Assembly (NCBI GenBank): GCA_023269545.1
Contig: JAHFTB010000002.1
Span: 1 to 64,000, forward strand
From: Verrucomicrobiota bacterium
GTDB taxonomy: Bacteria > Verrucomicrobiota > Verrucomicrobiia > Chthoniobacterales > Xiphinematobacteraceae
Direction: 5' to 3'
DNA: 64,000 nucleotides
In this document: in pieces, positions 1 to 7,768 of the stretch
How positions within the stretch are numbered: the stretch's first letter is position 1
Layout: every line of letters begins with the position of its first letter
Notes under the pieces: generated by a model
Databases searched by the model: none
Told to the model about the DNA's origin: nothing
The model's input: the letters and a program-made list of their open reading frames with translations, nothing else
Program-made: the position numbers and the translations under genes

Positions 1-43
1 AGCAGACTGACTGCATTTTTTTTGAATTGTTGATCGTAGTTTT

Positions 44-376
44 TTGGTGGTTTTGGCATGTTGCAGTGCTTTCTTTATCACTGCCTCGGGCTCTCCTCAA
101 TTTCGGGGGAAGTTCACCTCTTCAAAAAGTTCCAAAATGAGAAAACGTTTTCGTAGAAGAGCTGCTATTGAGCCTGTTATTAGCCATCTTAAACACCACT
201 TCCGCCTCCTACGCTGCTTCCTCAAAGGCTTCCAAGGCGATCAGATGAACCTCACTCTCGCCGCTGCTGCCTGGAACTTCCGTAAATGGATGCGGGAGTT
301 TGCCTTTTTTTGTTTCCGTTTCCTCTCTTCTCTCTTCAGCCTCTTTTCACCTACTCATTTTTCTTTTTATTCCTAA
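44..376 (+). pseudogene. IS5-like transposase, C-terminal remnant
   Basis: The reading frame carries the end of a DDE transposase: an arginine-rich stretch followed by the IEPVISHLKHHFRL block (with the last catalytic Glu), then FLKGFQGDQMN, then an AAAWNFRKWMRE tail. This is the usual C-terminus of IS5-group transposases. The upstream catalytic Asp residues are missing, and the first 30 or so residues do not look like transposase, so this is a truncated copy or one joined to unrelated sequence. The gene may begin outside the window, but the non-homologous start argues for a broken remnant. It marks the edge of an accessory patch rich in toxin-antitoxin genes. Confidence 0.7.
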
Positions 377-481
377 AGTCTTATTTCCTTTTTCAGGGAC
401 GACTAATTAACAATTTTTGATGTTCTGTTTAGGTGTTGATTTGGATTGCTTCTTTCTGAGAGGCGGGAGCGGTTCGCAACC

Positions 482-496
482 AGGTTCAGTGAACCT
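482..496. promoter_or_regulatory. 15-bp palindrome AGGTTCAGTGAACCT, copy 1
   Basis: A perfect odd palindrome. The same 15 bases recur at 842-856, so the two copies bracket the small minus-strand ribbon-helix-helix gene. Such a protein usually binds short palindromes in its own promoter, so an operator or a mobile-module boundary is possible. Confidence 0.4.
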
Positions 497-560
497 TGTT
501 AGTAAAAAAATACATTGCTGATTTGTGCTGCAAAAATTTCCTTGCGCCGCTCGAACAAGT

Positions 561-818
561 TTAACTTTCAAGTCTCTTGGAATCATTAAGGATAGTTGCA
601 AGTCGTTTCCCGGTTTTCTCTGCTTTTTTAGTGGCTGATGCAATGGCTTCATAATCACCTGATGAGATAGGTATGTCTGCGGTTTCCGCCAGAAGAATTT
701 TGATGACAAGCTCAGATAGATTCATTCGTTTTTTTAGCGCCATGCGATACAGCCGCACTTTCAAAGTCCGAGGTATCTGGAGGGATAGGGGTTCCTTATC
801 TGGTGAATGCTGATTCAT
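561..818 (-). CDS. Ribbon-helix-helix (Arc/CopG-like) protein, possible orphan antitoxin
   Basis: An 85-residue protein. LSLQIPRTLKVRLYRMALKK fits the beta strand and first helix of a ribbon-helix-helix DNA-binding fold, followed by a second helix NLSELVIKILLAE. Proteins of this size and fold are commonly antitoxins that repress their own promoter and neutralise a partner toxin. No toxin gene is recognisable beside it, so it may be an orphan or a remnant. The 15-bp palindrome at 842-856 lies 24 bp upstream of the start and is a natural operator candidate. The stretch 819-1180 contains no convincing gene; it holds this palindrome and the hicAB control region. Confidence 0.55.
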   Translation of the reverse strand: MNQHSPDKEPLSLQIPRTLKVRLYRMALKKRMNLSELVIKILLAETADIPISSGDYEAIASATKKAEKTGKRLATILNDSKRLES

Positions 819-841
819 CGAATCTCAAGTGGTTTTGTAGA

Positions 842-856
842 AGGTTCAGTGAACCT
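842..856. promoter_or_regulatory. 15-bp palindrome AGGTTCAGTGAACCT, copy 2
   Basis: Identical to the palindrome at 482-496. It sits just upstream of the ribbon-helix-helix gene start at 818, where an autoregulatory operator would be expected. Confidence 0.45.
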
Positions 857-1114
857 GGGCAAGAAAAAACTTACCTCAAAATAAAAATTTATCCATTCGA
901 AAAGCGACAAATGGCTCGATTGTATTCCTCTCAACAGATTTATTATCAATGCATTATACTGTTTTTAGGAATCGGGTTTCTCTACACCAAAGGATCAAAG
1001 GCAACTAGGTGGTACACTGTGGGTTACATGCGACAAGATCAATAAAAAGCCTCAAAATAATTTCCTATAACGTGAATAAAAAAGTTCGGTATCAGTTCAC
1101 ATTTTGTCGATTCA

Positions 1115-1162
1115 GCACGATTCTTAGTGCATTTTCTATTGACAGCGCACAAAAAATCGTGC
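1115..1162 (+). promoter_or_regulatory. hicAB promoter with paired GCAC-N8-GTGC operators
   Basis: Two identical dyads, GCAC-N8-GTGC, occupy 1115-1130 and 1147-1162. Their centres are 32 bp apart, about three helical turns, which would place bound dimers on the same face of the DNA. Both are followed by ATTTT. A consensus -35 hexamer TTGACA lies between them at 1139-1144, so the second dyad falls in the -35/-10 spacer. The hicA start is at 1181. HicB antitoxins with a C-terminal DNA-binding domain are known to repress their own operon, so these are probably HicB operators. Confidence 0.6.
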
Positions 1163-1180
1163 ATTTTTAACTCGTAAAAC

Positions 1181-1411
1181 ATGAGCAAGAGAGAGAAGCT
1201 CTTCGCTAAAATTCTGCGAGGAATATCAGATAAAAATGTAACCTTTGATGAAGCGGTGTACGTTCTTGAAGAGAGTGGGTTCGAGAGAGATGGCGGGAAG
1301 GGCAGCCATCAAGTCTTTCGGCATAAAGATGGAAGAAAGATGGTAATTCCTCACCACGGAAAAGAGATAAAACCTGTGTACGTAAAATTAATACGGAAAC
1401 TTATTAGCTAA
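1181..1411 (+). CDS. hicA: HicA-family mRNA interferase toxin
   Basis: A 76-residue basic protein of the usual HicA length. HicA toxins have a double-stranded-RNA-binding-like fold and cleave mRNA using a conserved histidine. Here the Gly-Ser-His block (GKGSHQVFRHKDG) carries that histidine, followed by the family IPHHGKEIKPVYVKLIRKL end. It is followed after one base by hicB, so the two are co-transcribed and probably translationally coupled. The toxin-first order is typical of hicAB. The upstream control region carries two operator-like dyads. Confidence 0.85.
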   Translation: MSKREKLFAKILRGISDKNVTFDEAVYVLEESGFERDGGKGSHQVFRHKDGRKMVIPHHGKEIKPVYVKLIRKLIS

Positions 1412-1412
1412 T

Positions 1413-1763
1413 ATGAAATATCTAGTGAAAATTTATTGGAGCAACGAGGACGAGGCTTTTGTAGCAGAAGTCCCTGCTTTAGAGGGATGCATCTCACACG
1501 GTGACAGCTATGTAAAGGCTGCGCGTAATATTCAAGAGGCTATGGGGGCCTGGATGGAGTCAGCTAAAAGACATGGAGATCCAATCCCTGAGCCCGATCT
1601 AGCCGCGGAGGAAATTAGGCGCGTTGCCCCACTTCTAAAGCTATCTAAACTAGCACGGATTGCTAAAATCAATCAGCACACGCTGGCTAGCAAGCTACGA
1701 AGGAAAACCAAATTTACTCCAGAAGAAGCGGCACGAATTCGTGAGGCTCTTGCGTCTGTTTAA
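1413..1763 (+). CDS. hicB: HicB-family antitoxin
   Basis: A 116-residue protein. The N-terminal half is the degraded-RNase-H-like HicB domain: YLVKIYWSNEDEAFVAEVPA, then LEGCISHGDSY, then an EAMGAWMESAKRHGDPIPEP block. The C-terminal 45 residues (LARIAKINQHTLASKLRRK, EEAARIREAL) look like a helix-turn-helix DNA-binding domain. It would neutralise HicA and repress the operon. The gene follows hicA directly and shares its promoter. Confidence 0.88.
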   Translation: MKYLVKIYWSNEDEAFVAEVPALEGCISHGDSYVKAARNIQEAMGAWMESAKRHGDPIPEPDLAAEEIRRVAPLLKLSKLARIAKINQHTLASKLRRKTKFTPEEAARIREALASV

Positions 1764-1879
1764 CTACTTTCGCACATAGAATTTTTCCGGGGGAAATCTA
1801 TTTTCGAGCAATTCCTGTTGACTTGCCGAAATGATCTCATTTTTTGCCAGCGCTGCCTTGGATTTACAGATTTCTCAGT

Positions 1880-2068
1880 TCACGGAAAAACTAAGAGCGG
1901 TATTGGACGCTCAGGCCCAAAAATAAAAAAGAGAGCTACCGCACAGAGCGCGACAAAGACAACGGCCAAAAATGCGTAGAAAATGACACGGAAAAATAGA
2001 TCTTCTTTTCTTTTCTGATTCTGGCTCTTTTCATCCTCGCTGTCGTTCACGGCTATTGAAAGCCGCAT
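1880..2068 (-). CDS. Small single-pass membrane protein, unknown
   Basis: About 62 residues from the ATG at 2068. A charged N-terminal part (NDSEDEKSQNQKRKED) is followed by a clear hydrophobic segment (FYAFLAVVFVALCAVALFFIF) and a short tail. The frame stays open to an ATG at 2179, but the inner ATG is preceded by a plausible GGA ribosome-binding site and gives a better membrane-protein layout. It is divergent from the membrane protein starting at 2274. I do not recognise a family. Confidence 0.35.
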   Translation of the reverse strand: MRLSIAVNDSEDEKSQNQKRKEDLFFRVIFYAFLAVVFVALCAVALFFIFGPERPIPLLVFP

Positions 2069-2273
2069 GATTTCCAAGTTTGCGCCAATAAACACAAATG
2101 TTTTCTTAGAATACTTAGCTAAGTCTCTTGTAGCAGATATCTTATCTATAGACATCCTTACGATGCTCAACGGCCACAACCAATGCTTTCACTTTACAGC
2201 GCGCAGAAAAACCTATAGACGCCAAAAATTTCTCTTTTCTCCTTCAACGCCAATTTATTACGTTTTATCTCCC

Positions 2274-3281
2274 ATGAATGATTGGCGAAATGATCCTGTT
2301 ACTGAACGGCAGAAAGAATTGTTAAAAGAGCTAGGCCTCCCAGTACCCGCAACAAAGCGAGGAGCCTCAGAATTACTTGATGCTTATTTCGACCAACCGA
2401 CGCCGAAGCAGATTGCCATGCTTAAACATATGGGACTGGAGACTCCGAGCACAAGGGAAGAGGCCTCGGATTTGATTACTGCTCACATTGATAAACCCAC
2501 GCCGAAGCAGATTGCAAAACTAGAATATATGGGACGGAAGGTTCCGCGCACAAAGGAAAGGGCTTCTGAAATCCTTGATCAGATAGAAGAGGACCCCAAA
2601 TATGAAAAAAAACGAATTAGCTGGGACATTAAAAAATATGATCTGCACCCCAATCTTTATTTTGAAACAGAAGAGGAGATTACAAGATATGCTGCCAAAG
2701 AGAGTACCCATTTGCAACCGACACAAAAACCTAAAGAAAACAACGCCTTTCGTCTTTCAGATAAAAAGGGCGATCTGCGCCTCGTTGGCATCCTGTTCAT
2801 CATTATTCCCGCTGTTTTTGCTATTTTCGCAGGCGCACTTGGCGGCAGTAGATTTTGTGCTTTCCTTTCTATCCTCCTCATATTGGGAATTATCTTCTAC
2901 TTCTGGAAAAAGGCACAGAAGGTACGAGATCGCTCAGCCAAGCCTCCCCCTCTGCCTCATAATGATCTTACCTCTCCTGCAATAAAAATTAGTCAACCTC
3001 TACAACAGATAAAAAAATCCAGCCAATGGAATAAAGATCTAATCTCTGGTTGTGTATTAATAATGGTTTTAGCTTTGTTTGTAGGAACTCTCTACAAGAA
3101 CACCCTCTGCACAAACTTATTCATTTCTAGTGTTATCCTGTCGGCAGGTATCACTTTTTGTCACTGGGGCAAGGCATTATGTAGGATTATTTCTTACTTT
3201 TGGAGCCATGTCTGGAGAAAGAAGAAAAAGGCTCCTGAACTTTTATCGGAGCCTCCTCCCCTTCCTCCAACAGAGAGCTAA
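2274..3281 (+). CDS. Repeat-containing membrane protein, unknown function
   Basis: About 335 residues from the ATG at 2274; the frame is open further upstream to 2067, but that extension shows no protein-like pattern. The N-terminal third contains three tandem repeats of about 38-40 residues, with the pattern T-x-x-Q-x-x-x-L-x-x-[ML]-G-x-x-x-P-x-T-x-x-x-A-S-[ED]-[LI] (for example TPKQIAMLKHMGLETPST). The rest has two copies of a unit made of a paired transmembrane hairpin, a basic stretch and a PPPLP motif (ending AKPPPLPHND and SEPPPLPPTE), so both halves have been built by duplication. Proline-rich PPPLP motifs are typical protein-protein docking sequences. Function unknown. Confidence 0.6.
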   Translation: MNDWRNDPVTERQKELLKELGLPVPATKRGASELLDAYFDQPTPKQIAMLKHMGLETPSTREEASDLITAHIDKPTPKQIAKLEYMGRKVPRTKERASEILDQIEEDPKYEKKRISWDIKKYDLHPNLYFETEEEITRYAAKESTHLQPTQKPKENNAFRLSDKKGDLRLVGILFIIIPAVFAIFAGALGGSRFCAFLSILLILGIIFYFWKKAQKVRDRSAKPPPLPHNDLTSPAIKISQPLQQIKKSSQWNKDLISGCVLIMVLALFVGTLYKNTLCTNLFISSVILSAGITFCHWGKALCRIISYFWSHVWRKKKKAPELLSEPPPLPPTES

Positions 3282-3302
3282 CCTTGATTTATCAAGTGGT
3301 TT

Positions 3303-3740
3303 TCAAGTTTCGCGCATGGGCACAAAACGCCATGGATTGATTACACAGGCTCCAGTAGGTTCAAAATCGGCTATATTCCGAGTAACTACTGTCATACCAT
3401 GTACCAGCGCCGTGGCTGCTATTAAACCATCTCGGATAGGGCGAGGATTCGGAACATGGAGTTTTGCACTGCATTGTGCAACTACCAAGTCAACAGGTAA
3501 AATACGCCCAGCGAATACTGGTAATACTTGATGATTGAACCATTTTCTTAAAATCATCCCCTGCTTGGGATCTCTTCGTTCAGCCAAGAGAACGCCAATT
3601 TCCAACTCTTGAATTGTAATAACAGAGAGAAACAATTCAATCGTAGATACGGAATCTACCCAACTAGCTACGTTTTTATCAGCTCGTCCCAGACGAACTT
3701 TTCGTAGCTCGGCAACCACATTGGTATCGACAATATACAT
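3303..3740 (-). CDS. vapC: VapC/FitB-like PIN-domain ribonuclease toxin
   Basis: A 145-residue PIN-domain protein. The first acidic residue is in the N-terminal MYIVDTNVVAELRK, a second in the QELEIGVLL region, and further acidic residues in the PIRDGLIAATALVHG block, which together form the Mg-binding nuclease site. The terminal TRNIADFEPTG segment is also typical. The start is the ATG at 3738-3740, which overlaps the antitoxin stop codon by one base (TGATG), giving translational coupling. It is partnered with the Phd-like antitoxin immediately upstream. Confidence 0.88.
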   Translation of the reverse strand: MYIVDTNVVAELRKVRLGRADKNVASWVDSVSTIELFLSVITIQELEIGVLLAERRDPKQGMILRKWFNHQVLPVFAGRILPVDLVVAQCSAKLHVPNPRPIRDGLIAATALVHGMTVVTRNIADFEPTGACVINPWRFVPMRET

Positions 3741-3985
3741 CAATGAAAATCCGCGGATCGTGCTAGTTCTTTTGAAATCGGCATATCAAATTCAACTTCA
3801 TCACACATTGCCAGTAAATCTGCAATTTTCTCGTGTTGGCCGGTAATTCGCATATATTCCTCAATGCTCAGCAAAACATGTGCTGGATGGCCTCGATCGG
3901 TAATAAAAACCGGTCCTTCGTGTGCGGCGCGCTTTGCTTCGCTGGTGTTTTGATTAAACTCTCGGCTGGATAACGTAGTTGCCAT
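3740..3985 (-). CDS. Phd/YefM-family antitoxin
   Basis: About 81 residues from the ATG at 3985, chosen because it gives the usual Phd start (ATTLSSREFNQNTSEAKRAA), followed by GPVFITDRGHPAHVLLSIEEY. The frame is open to 4027, but the extra 14 residues would cover the operator-like palindrome. The N-terminal half forms the Phd DNA-binding dimer and the C-terminal tail would wrap the VapC toxin downstream. It forms a complete type II toxin-antitoxin pair. Confidence 0.87.
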   Translation of the reverse strand: MATTLSSREFNQNTSEAKRAAHEGPVFITDRGHPAHVLLSIEEYMRITGQHEKIADLLAMCDEVEFDMPISKELARSADFH

Positions 3986-3992
3986 ACTGGAT

Positions 3993-4008
3993 GTAGAAAC
4001 GTTACTAC
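3993..4008. promoter_or_regulatory. Palindromic operator candidate of the phd-vapC pair
   Basis: The 16 bases read GTAG-A-AACGTT-A-CTAC on the plus strand, symmetric except for one pair. The palindrome ends 7 bp upstream of the antitoxin start, the standard place for Phd autoregulation. Confidence 0.45.
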
Positions 4009-4061
4009 AATAACCAACCATTGTCAATAGCGAGTTTCCTTCATAAATTGCATATCATTTT

Positions 4062-4118
4062 TTAGTCAATCAACCAATCCTCCCGAAATATACTCCCTTG
4101 CGGTTTACTCTAGGGAAT
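4062..4118 (+). repeat. Imperfect direct repeat flanking the second TA module, left copy
   Basis: This stretch begins TTAGTCAATCAAC and includes CCGAAA and the exact block CTCCCTTGCGGT, followed by a GGAA. The same elements in the same order occur at 5258-5317. The copies are similar but not identical and bracket about 1.1 kb holding the tRNA-like remnant, an antitoxin fragment and the second phd-vapC pair. Confidence 0.4.
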
Positions 4119-4193
4119 GTAGTTTGAGCTACATTTTTTGAATTGCTAACGGACAACGACGGACAACAGCACGTTTTTAACAGAGTAAAATCA

Positions 4194-4247
4194 GGGACTT
4201 AAAACTCCTTATCCGACAAGGGTGTGCGGGTTCGCATCCCTCCGCCG
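4194..4247 (+). tRNA. tRNA-Leu-like 3' half (remnant)
   Basis: GGGACTTAAAACTCC resembles a tRNA-Leu(UAA) anticodon arm and GTGCGGGTTCGCATCCC resembles a T-arm, followed by an acceptor-like CTCCGCCG. No matching 5' half or acceptor strand precedes it, and some stem pairs are wrong. It therefore looks like the 3' portion left by integration of a mobile element into a tRNA gene, not a working tRNA. Confidence 0.3.
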
Positions 4248-4355
4248 ATTGATGAACTTGATCGAGCTGCTGAACGAATTGGAGTCACACGCCAAAGTAT
4301 CATAAAAATGTGGCTCGCAGAGCGGTTGCAAACCAAAAACACAGTAGCGCAATAA
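4224..4355 (+). pseudogene. Antitoxin C-terminal fragment fused to a tRNA-like 3' end
   Basis: The frame ending at 4355 reads IDELDRAAERIGVTRQSIIK followed by MWLAERL, which is the C-terminal half of a BrnA/CopG-type ribbon-helix-helix antitoxin. The residues before it (VRVRIPPP) are merely the translation of the tRNA-like sequence, so the gene's own N-terminus is gone. The junction is near 4247. This is a broken antitoxin with no recognisable partner toxin nearby. Confidence 0.55.
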
Positions 4356-4546
4356 AACACAAACTTGCTGACAACCAGGCTCCCCCCAATAGAGAACGAA
4401 CCTTAATGAGCCATCTTTTAGGATATATCGTCCGGATTTTTTAGTGCCTTATTCTTCGATTAGTCCTGCATCTAGGATTCCGACTATCCGCTCACTCTTC
4501 GATAAAATCACCTTGCGCATCTCATTTTGACAATTAAACTAGTTAC

Positions 4547-4825
4547 ATGACTAGTTATAAAGAGATCCGCCTCCCCACTTGGCCTGTACAGGACGCAAAA
4601 GCTCGTTTCAGTGAACTTTTGGATGCATGTCTTGACCAAGGCCCTCAATTAGTAACCCGGCGCGGTACGGAAACTGCCGTTCTCGTTCCTATTGCTGAAT
4701 GGAAGCGGCTATGCGGTGCCGCACGGCCTTCCCTCAAGGCACTATTGCTTTCTGAGACAGGTCGAACTGATTGGATGCTTCCTTCGCGCAAACGAGCACG
4801 CCGACGCCCTGTTCGTCCTTTTTAA
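4547..4825 (+). CDS. Phd/YefM-family antitoxin (second pair)
   Basis: A 92-residue protein with the Phd pattern: WPVQDAKARFSELLDACL, then GPQLVTRRGTETAVLVPIAEW. The C-terminal tail is basic (RKRARRRPVRPF). It lies 5 bp before a vapC gene on the same strand and makes a complete toxin-antitoxin pair with it. It is clearly diverged from the Phd protein at 3740-3985, so this is not a recent local duplication. Confidence 0.87.
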   Translation: MTSYKEIRLPTWPVQDAKARFSELLDACLDQGPQLVTRRGTETAVLVPIAEWKRLCGAARPSLKALLLSETGRTDWMLPSRKRARRRPVRPF

Positions 4826-4830
4826 ACCAC

Positions 4831-5238
4831 ATGTACCTTCTCGATACCAATATTGTCTCCGAGCTTCGTAAACCGCGTCCTCATAGAGCTGTAGTTGCAT
4901 GGATTCAAACAGTACCTGATGCCGATCTTTATTTAAGTGCAGTTACTTTAGGTGAGATACAAGCTGGCATTGAGATGACCCGAGAACAAGATCCTAAAAA
5001 AGCAGCAGAAATCGAGTCATGGACGGATCAAGTGACCACTTTTTACAATGTACTGCCAATGGATAGCAGCACCCTCCGATTATGGGCGAAATTGATGCAC
5101 CGTCAACCAGACTCCGTCTATGAGGATACCATGATTGCTGCCACCGCCCTCGTACATCGCTTGACTCTTGCCACGAGAAACGTTCGGGATTTTGAACGCT
5201 TCCAGATTCGACTCTTGAATCCTTTCAAGATAAATTAG
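4831..5238 (+). CDS. vapC: VapC/FitB-like PIN-domain ribonuclease toxin (second pair)
   Basis: A 135-residue PIN protein from the ATG at 4831; the longer open frame to 4771 would overlap the antitoxin. It carries the PIN acidic residues in MYLLDTNIVSELRK, in the GEIQAGIEM block and in YEDTMIAATALVHR, with the common TRNVRDFERF end. It probably cleaves RNA and is held in check by the antitoxin encoded 5 bp upstream. Confidence 0.88.
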   Translation: MYLLDTNIVSELRKPRPHRAVVAWIQTVPDADLYLSAVTLGEIQAGIEMTREQDPKKAAEIESWTDQVTTFYNVLPMDSSTLRLWAKLMHRQPDSVYEDTMIAATALVHRLTLATRNVRDFERFQIRLLNPFKIN

Positions 5239-5257
5239 TCCAGTATGAGTCCAGTTA

Positions 5258-5317
5258 TTAGTCAAGCAACTCTCCTATACCGAAACACCTCCCTTGCGGT
5301 GCTATAGCGGAATTCCT
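5258..5317 (+). repeat. Imperfect direct repeat flanking the second TA module, right copy
   Basis: This stretch starts TTAGTCAAGCAAC, contains CCGAAA and CTCCCTTGCGGT, and ends with GGAATTCC. It pairs with 4062-4118. The copy lies 19 bp after the second vapC stop. No other feature is seen between 5239 and the mqnD start at 5518. Confidence 0.4.
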
Positions 5318-5517
5318 TTAAAATGAGAACGCATGCGCCTAATGTATGCCTTTTGTACATATCTATCAAGGCCTCAACTATCTCGTTAAATCGACTTTTC
5401 ATGTTCTGCTTTTTTGCTCCAGCAGAACTTCTTTTTCTTTTTTCAAGTGTCCATTTTCAGTGGGGGCAGGCCAATACCCATTTACATCTTCTTCATAAAA
5501 ATTTATCTTTTTCTACC

Positions 5518-6393
5518 ATGATTGACTGGAAATCCGCCCCGTTCACACTAGGCCATTCCCCCGACCCCGATGATGCCTTTATGTTTTATGCGATGGCCGA
5601 AGAAAAAATCGACCTGCGTGGCTATCGTTTTCAACATATCCTCCAAGATATTCAGATGCTTAATGAACGCGCCGTTCAGGGGGAACTCCATATTTCGGCG
5701 GTATCGATTCATGCGTGTGTCTTTATCCTGGACAAGTATGCCCTGCTTTCCAGCGGCGCGAGTATGGGTGACGGCTATGGTCCAATGTTTGTTGTGCGCG
5801 CTGGCACTTCTCTTCCTGATATCTCCGACTGGCAAGCTTGTCGCGAGTGGCTCCTCAGCCGGCGTATTGCTATCCCAGGCCGCATGACGACCGCATATTT
5901 GGCTGCTCGGATTTTCCTGGGGGATTTTAATCACCTCGTCATGCCCTTTGATAAAATTTTCTCAACAGTACAACATGGAAAAGCGGATGTGGGACTGATC
6001 ATCCACGAAGGCCAATTGACCTACCGGAACGAGGGTTTTGAAAAGGTCTTGGATCTCGGTGCATGGTGGAAGGCCCGCACCCAACTCCCTCTCCCGTTAG
6101 GAGGAAACGTCATTCGAAAAGATATTCCGACTACAGTCCGCAAGGATCTCTCCGCAATTATTAAGGAAAGCATTCGATACGGACTTCAATATCGCGACCC
6201 AGCTGTAAAGCACAGTCTACATCATGCTCGAGGTATGGATGCCTCCCTCGCGGATCAATTCATTGGAATGTACGTCAATGACTACACCCTCGATTATGGA
6301 GAAAAAGGACGCCAAGCTATTCATAAGCTATTTTCCGATGCCTATGAAAACGGCCTCATCCCCACTCCCGCATCCGTCCAGTTCGAAGATTGA
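5518..6393 (+). CDS. mqnD: 1,4-dihydroxy-6-naphthoate synthase MqnD (menaquinone, futalosine pathway)
   Basis: About 291 residues from the ATG at 5518. MqnD converts cyclic dehypoxanthine futalosine into 1,4-dihydroxy-6-naphthoate in the alternative menaquinone route. The signature LGHSPDPDDAFMFYAM near the N-terminus, then VSIHACVF, the GDGYGP motif and the GLIIHEGQLTY block are those of this periplasmic-binding-protein-like family. The frame is open to 5323, but the upstream 65 residues do not fit the family. It is followed 61 bp later by dsdA on the same strand. No other mqn gene lies in the window. Confidence 0.93.
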   Translation: MIDWKSAPFTLGHSPDPDDAFMFYAMAEEKIDLRGYRFQHILQDIQMLNERAVQGELHISAVSIHACVFILDKYALLSSGASMGDGYGPMFVVRAGTSLPDISDWQACREWLLSRRIAIPGRMTTAYLAARIFLGDFNHLVMPFDKIFSTVQHGKADVGLIIHEGQLTYRNEGFEKVLDLGAWWKARTQLPLPLGGNVIRKDIPTTVRKDLSAIIKESIRYGLQYRDPAVKHSLHHARGMDASLADQFIGMYVNDYTLDYGEKGRQAIHKLFSDAYENGLIPTPASVQFED

Positions 6394-6454
6394 AATCCTG
6401 CCTTCCCAGGAACTTTTTAAACCGTGGGAGCTATGAACACTCCGGAGAGATGGC

Positions 6455-7768
6455 ATGAAAAATTCGGACATTCAGAAACTCATTTCCAAGTACCTTCTAC
6501 TACAAGATCTGATCAATCTGGAGCCAGTGACCTGGTTGAACCCCAATACCACCACGTTAGAGGTGGGGTTGCCTGATACTGGGTTATGCAAAAATGATGT
6601 GGAAGATGCGGAACAACGACTACAGCGCTTCGCTCCTTACTTAAGGAAGGCCTTCCCTGAAACACAGAACGGGCTGATCGAATCAGAAATTACCGCCATA
6701 CCCCAAATGCGGAAGGCTTTGAATCAGCGTTATGCTCTCGATATAAAAGGTGATTTGTTACTTAAAAAAGACAGCCATCTGCCTATTTCCGGTTCGATCA
6801 AAGCACGCGGCGGCATTTATGAAGTGTTGACACATGCGGAAAAACTGGCGCTGGAGGCAGGGTTACTGATTCAAACGGATGATTACGGCAAGCTATTCTC
6901 AGATGAATTTCGGAGATTCTTTGGTCAATATAGTATCGCGGTAGGTTCCACCGGCAACCTAGGGATGTCTATTGGTATTATGGGTGCCAAGTTGGGGTTT
7001 CATGTGAGCGTCCACATGTCAGCGGACGCTCGGGGATGGAAAAAGCGCAAACTACGCGAGTTGGGAGTCAAGGTAGTGGAGCACTCTCTTGATTATGGTG
7101 TTGCGGTGAAGCAAGGGCGCGAAGAGGCCGCCTCCAATCCTCGTTGTTTCTTTATCGATGATGAAAATTCAAAAACGCTGTTTCTTGGTTATTCTGTGGC
7201 TGGTGGCCGCGTAAAAAAACAATTTGAGACCATGGGGATCCCAGTGGATGAAAAACATCCGCTATTTGTTTATCTGCCCTGCGGTGTGGGCGGCGGACCA
7301 GGTGGAGTAGCTTTCGGCCTGAAAATGGCTTTTGGCGACCACGTCCACTGTATATTTGCCGAACCCACACATTCTCCATGTATGTTGCTAGGTGTTTATA
7401 CGGGACTCCATGATCAGATTTCCGTACAGGATCTGGGGATCGATAACCTGACCGCAGCGGACGGCCTGGCAGTGGGGCGTGCCTCTGGTTTCGTCGGACG
7501 CACCATGGAACGCTTGCTGGATGGCTTTTACACTCTGAGTGATCAGGAGATGTACGATCTCCTGGGACTCCTGAACCGTGAAGAGAAGATTCAGCTGGAA
7601 CCCTCCGCACTAGCTGGCATGCCAGGACCGTGGCGTGTGACCGCCCATGCAGACTGGCTCAAACGCTACGGATTGGAGGAGCACGCTATTCACCTGGTTT
7701 GGGCAACAGGAGGCAGCCTGGTACCGGAAACGGAAATGGCGAAATATATCGCCACCGCCCAAATTTAG
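6455..7768 (+). CDS. dsdA: D-serine ammonia-lyase (D-serine dehydratase)
   Basis: A 437-residue PLP enzyme of the usual DsdA length, which converts D-serine to pyruvate and ammonia. The PLP-lysine context SGSIKARGG and the substrate/cofactor segment [18 protein letters not shown] are clear, as are the glycine-rich [10 protein letters not shown] phosphate loop and the ATGGSLVP end. A GGAGAG ribosome-binding site precedes the start. The gene ends convergently with cusA, overlapping by 4 bp. D-serine use is common in host-associated bacteria. Confidence 0.95.
   Translation: MKNSDIQKLISKYLLLQDLINLEPVTWLNPNTTTLEVGLPDTGLCKNDVEDAEQRLQRFAPYLRKAFPETQNGLIESEITAIPQMRKALNQRYALDIKGDLLLKKDSHLPISGSIKARGGIYEVLTHAEKLALEAGLLIQTDDYGKLFSDEFRRFFGQYSIAVGSTGNLGMSIGIMGAKLGFHVSVHMSADARGWKKRKLRELGVKVVEHSLDYGVAVKQGREEAASNPRCFFIDDENSKTLFLGYSVAGGRVKKQFETMGIPVDEKHPLFVYLPCGVGGGPGGVAFGLKMAFGDHVHCIFAEPTHSPCMLLGVYTGLHDQISVQDLGIDNLTAADGLAVGRASGFVGRTMERLLDGFYTLSDQEMYDLLGLLNREEKIQLEPSALAGMPGPWRVTAHADWLKRYGLEEHAIHLVWATGGSLVPETEMAKYIATAQI

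Noticed and set aside
803-1045. 80-codon plus-strand frame in the gap before hicA
   Set aside because: No domain or ribosome-binding site, overlaps the palindrome and the neighbouring start region; composition looks non-coding.
5323-5517. Extended N-terminus for MqnD
   Set aside because: The added 65 residues have no family similarity; the ATG at 5518 matches the normal enzyme start.
7152-7610. 152-codon minus frame over dsdA
   Set aside because: Antisense to a well conserved enzyme; Arg/Pro-rich shadow frame.
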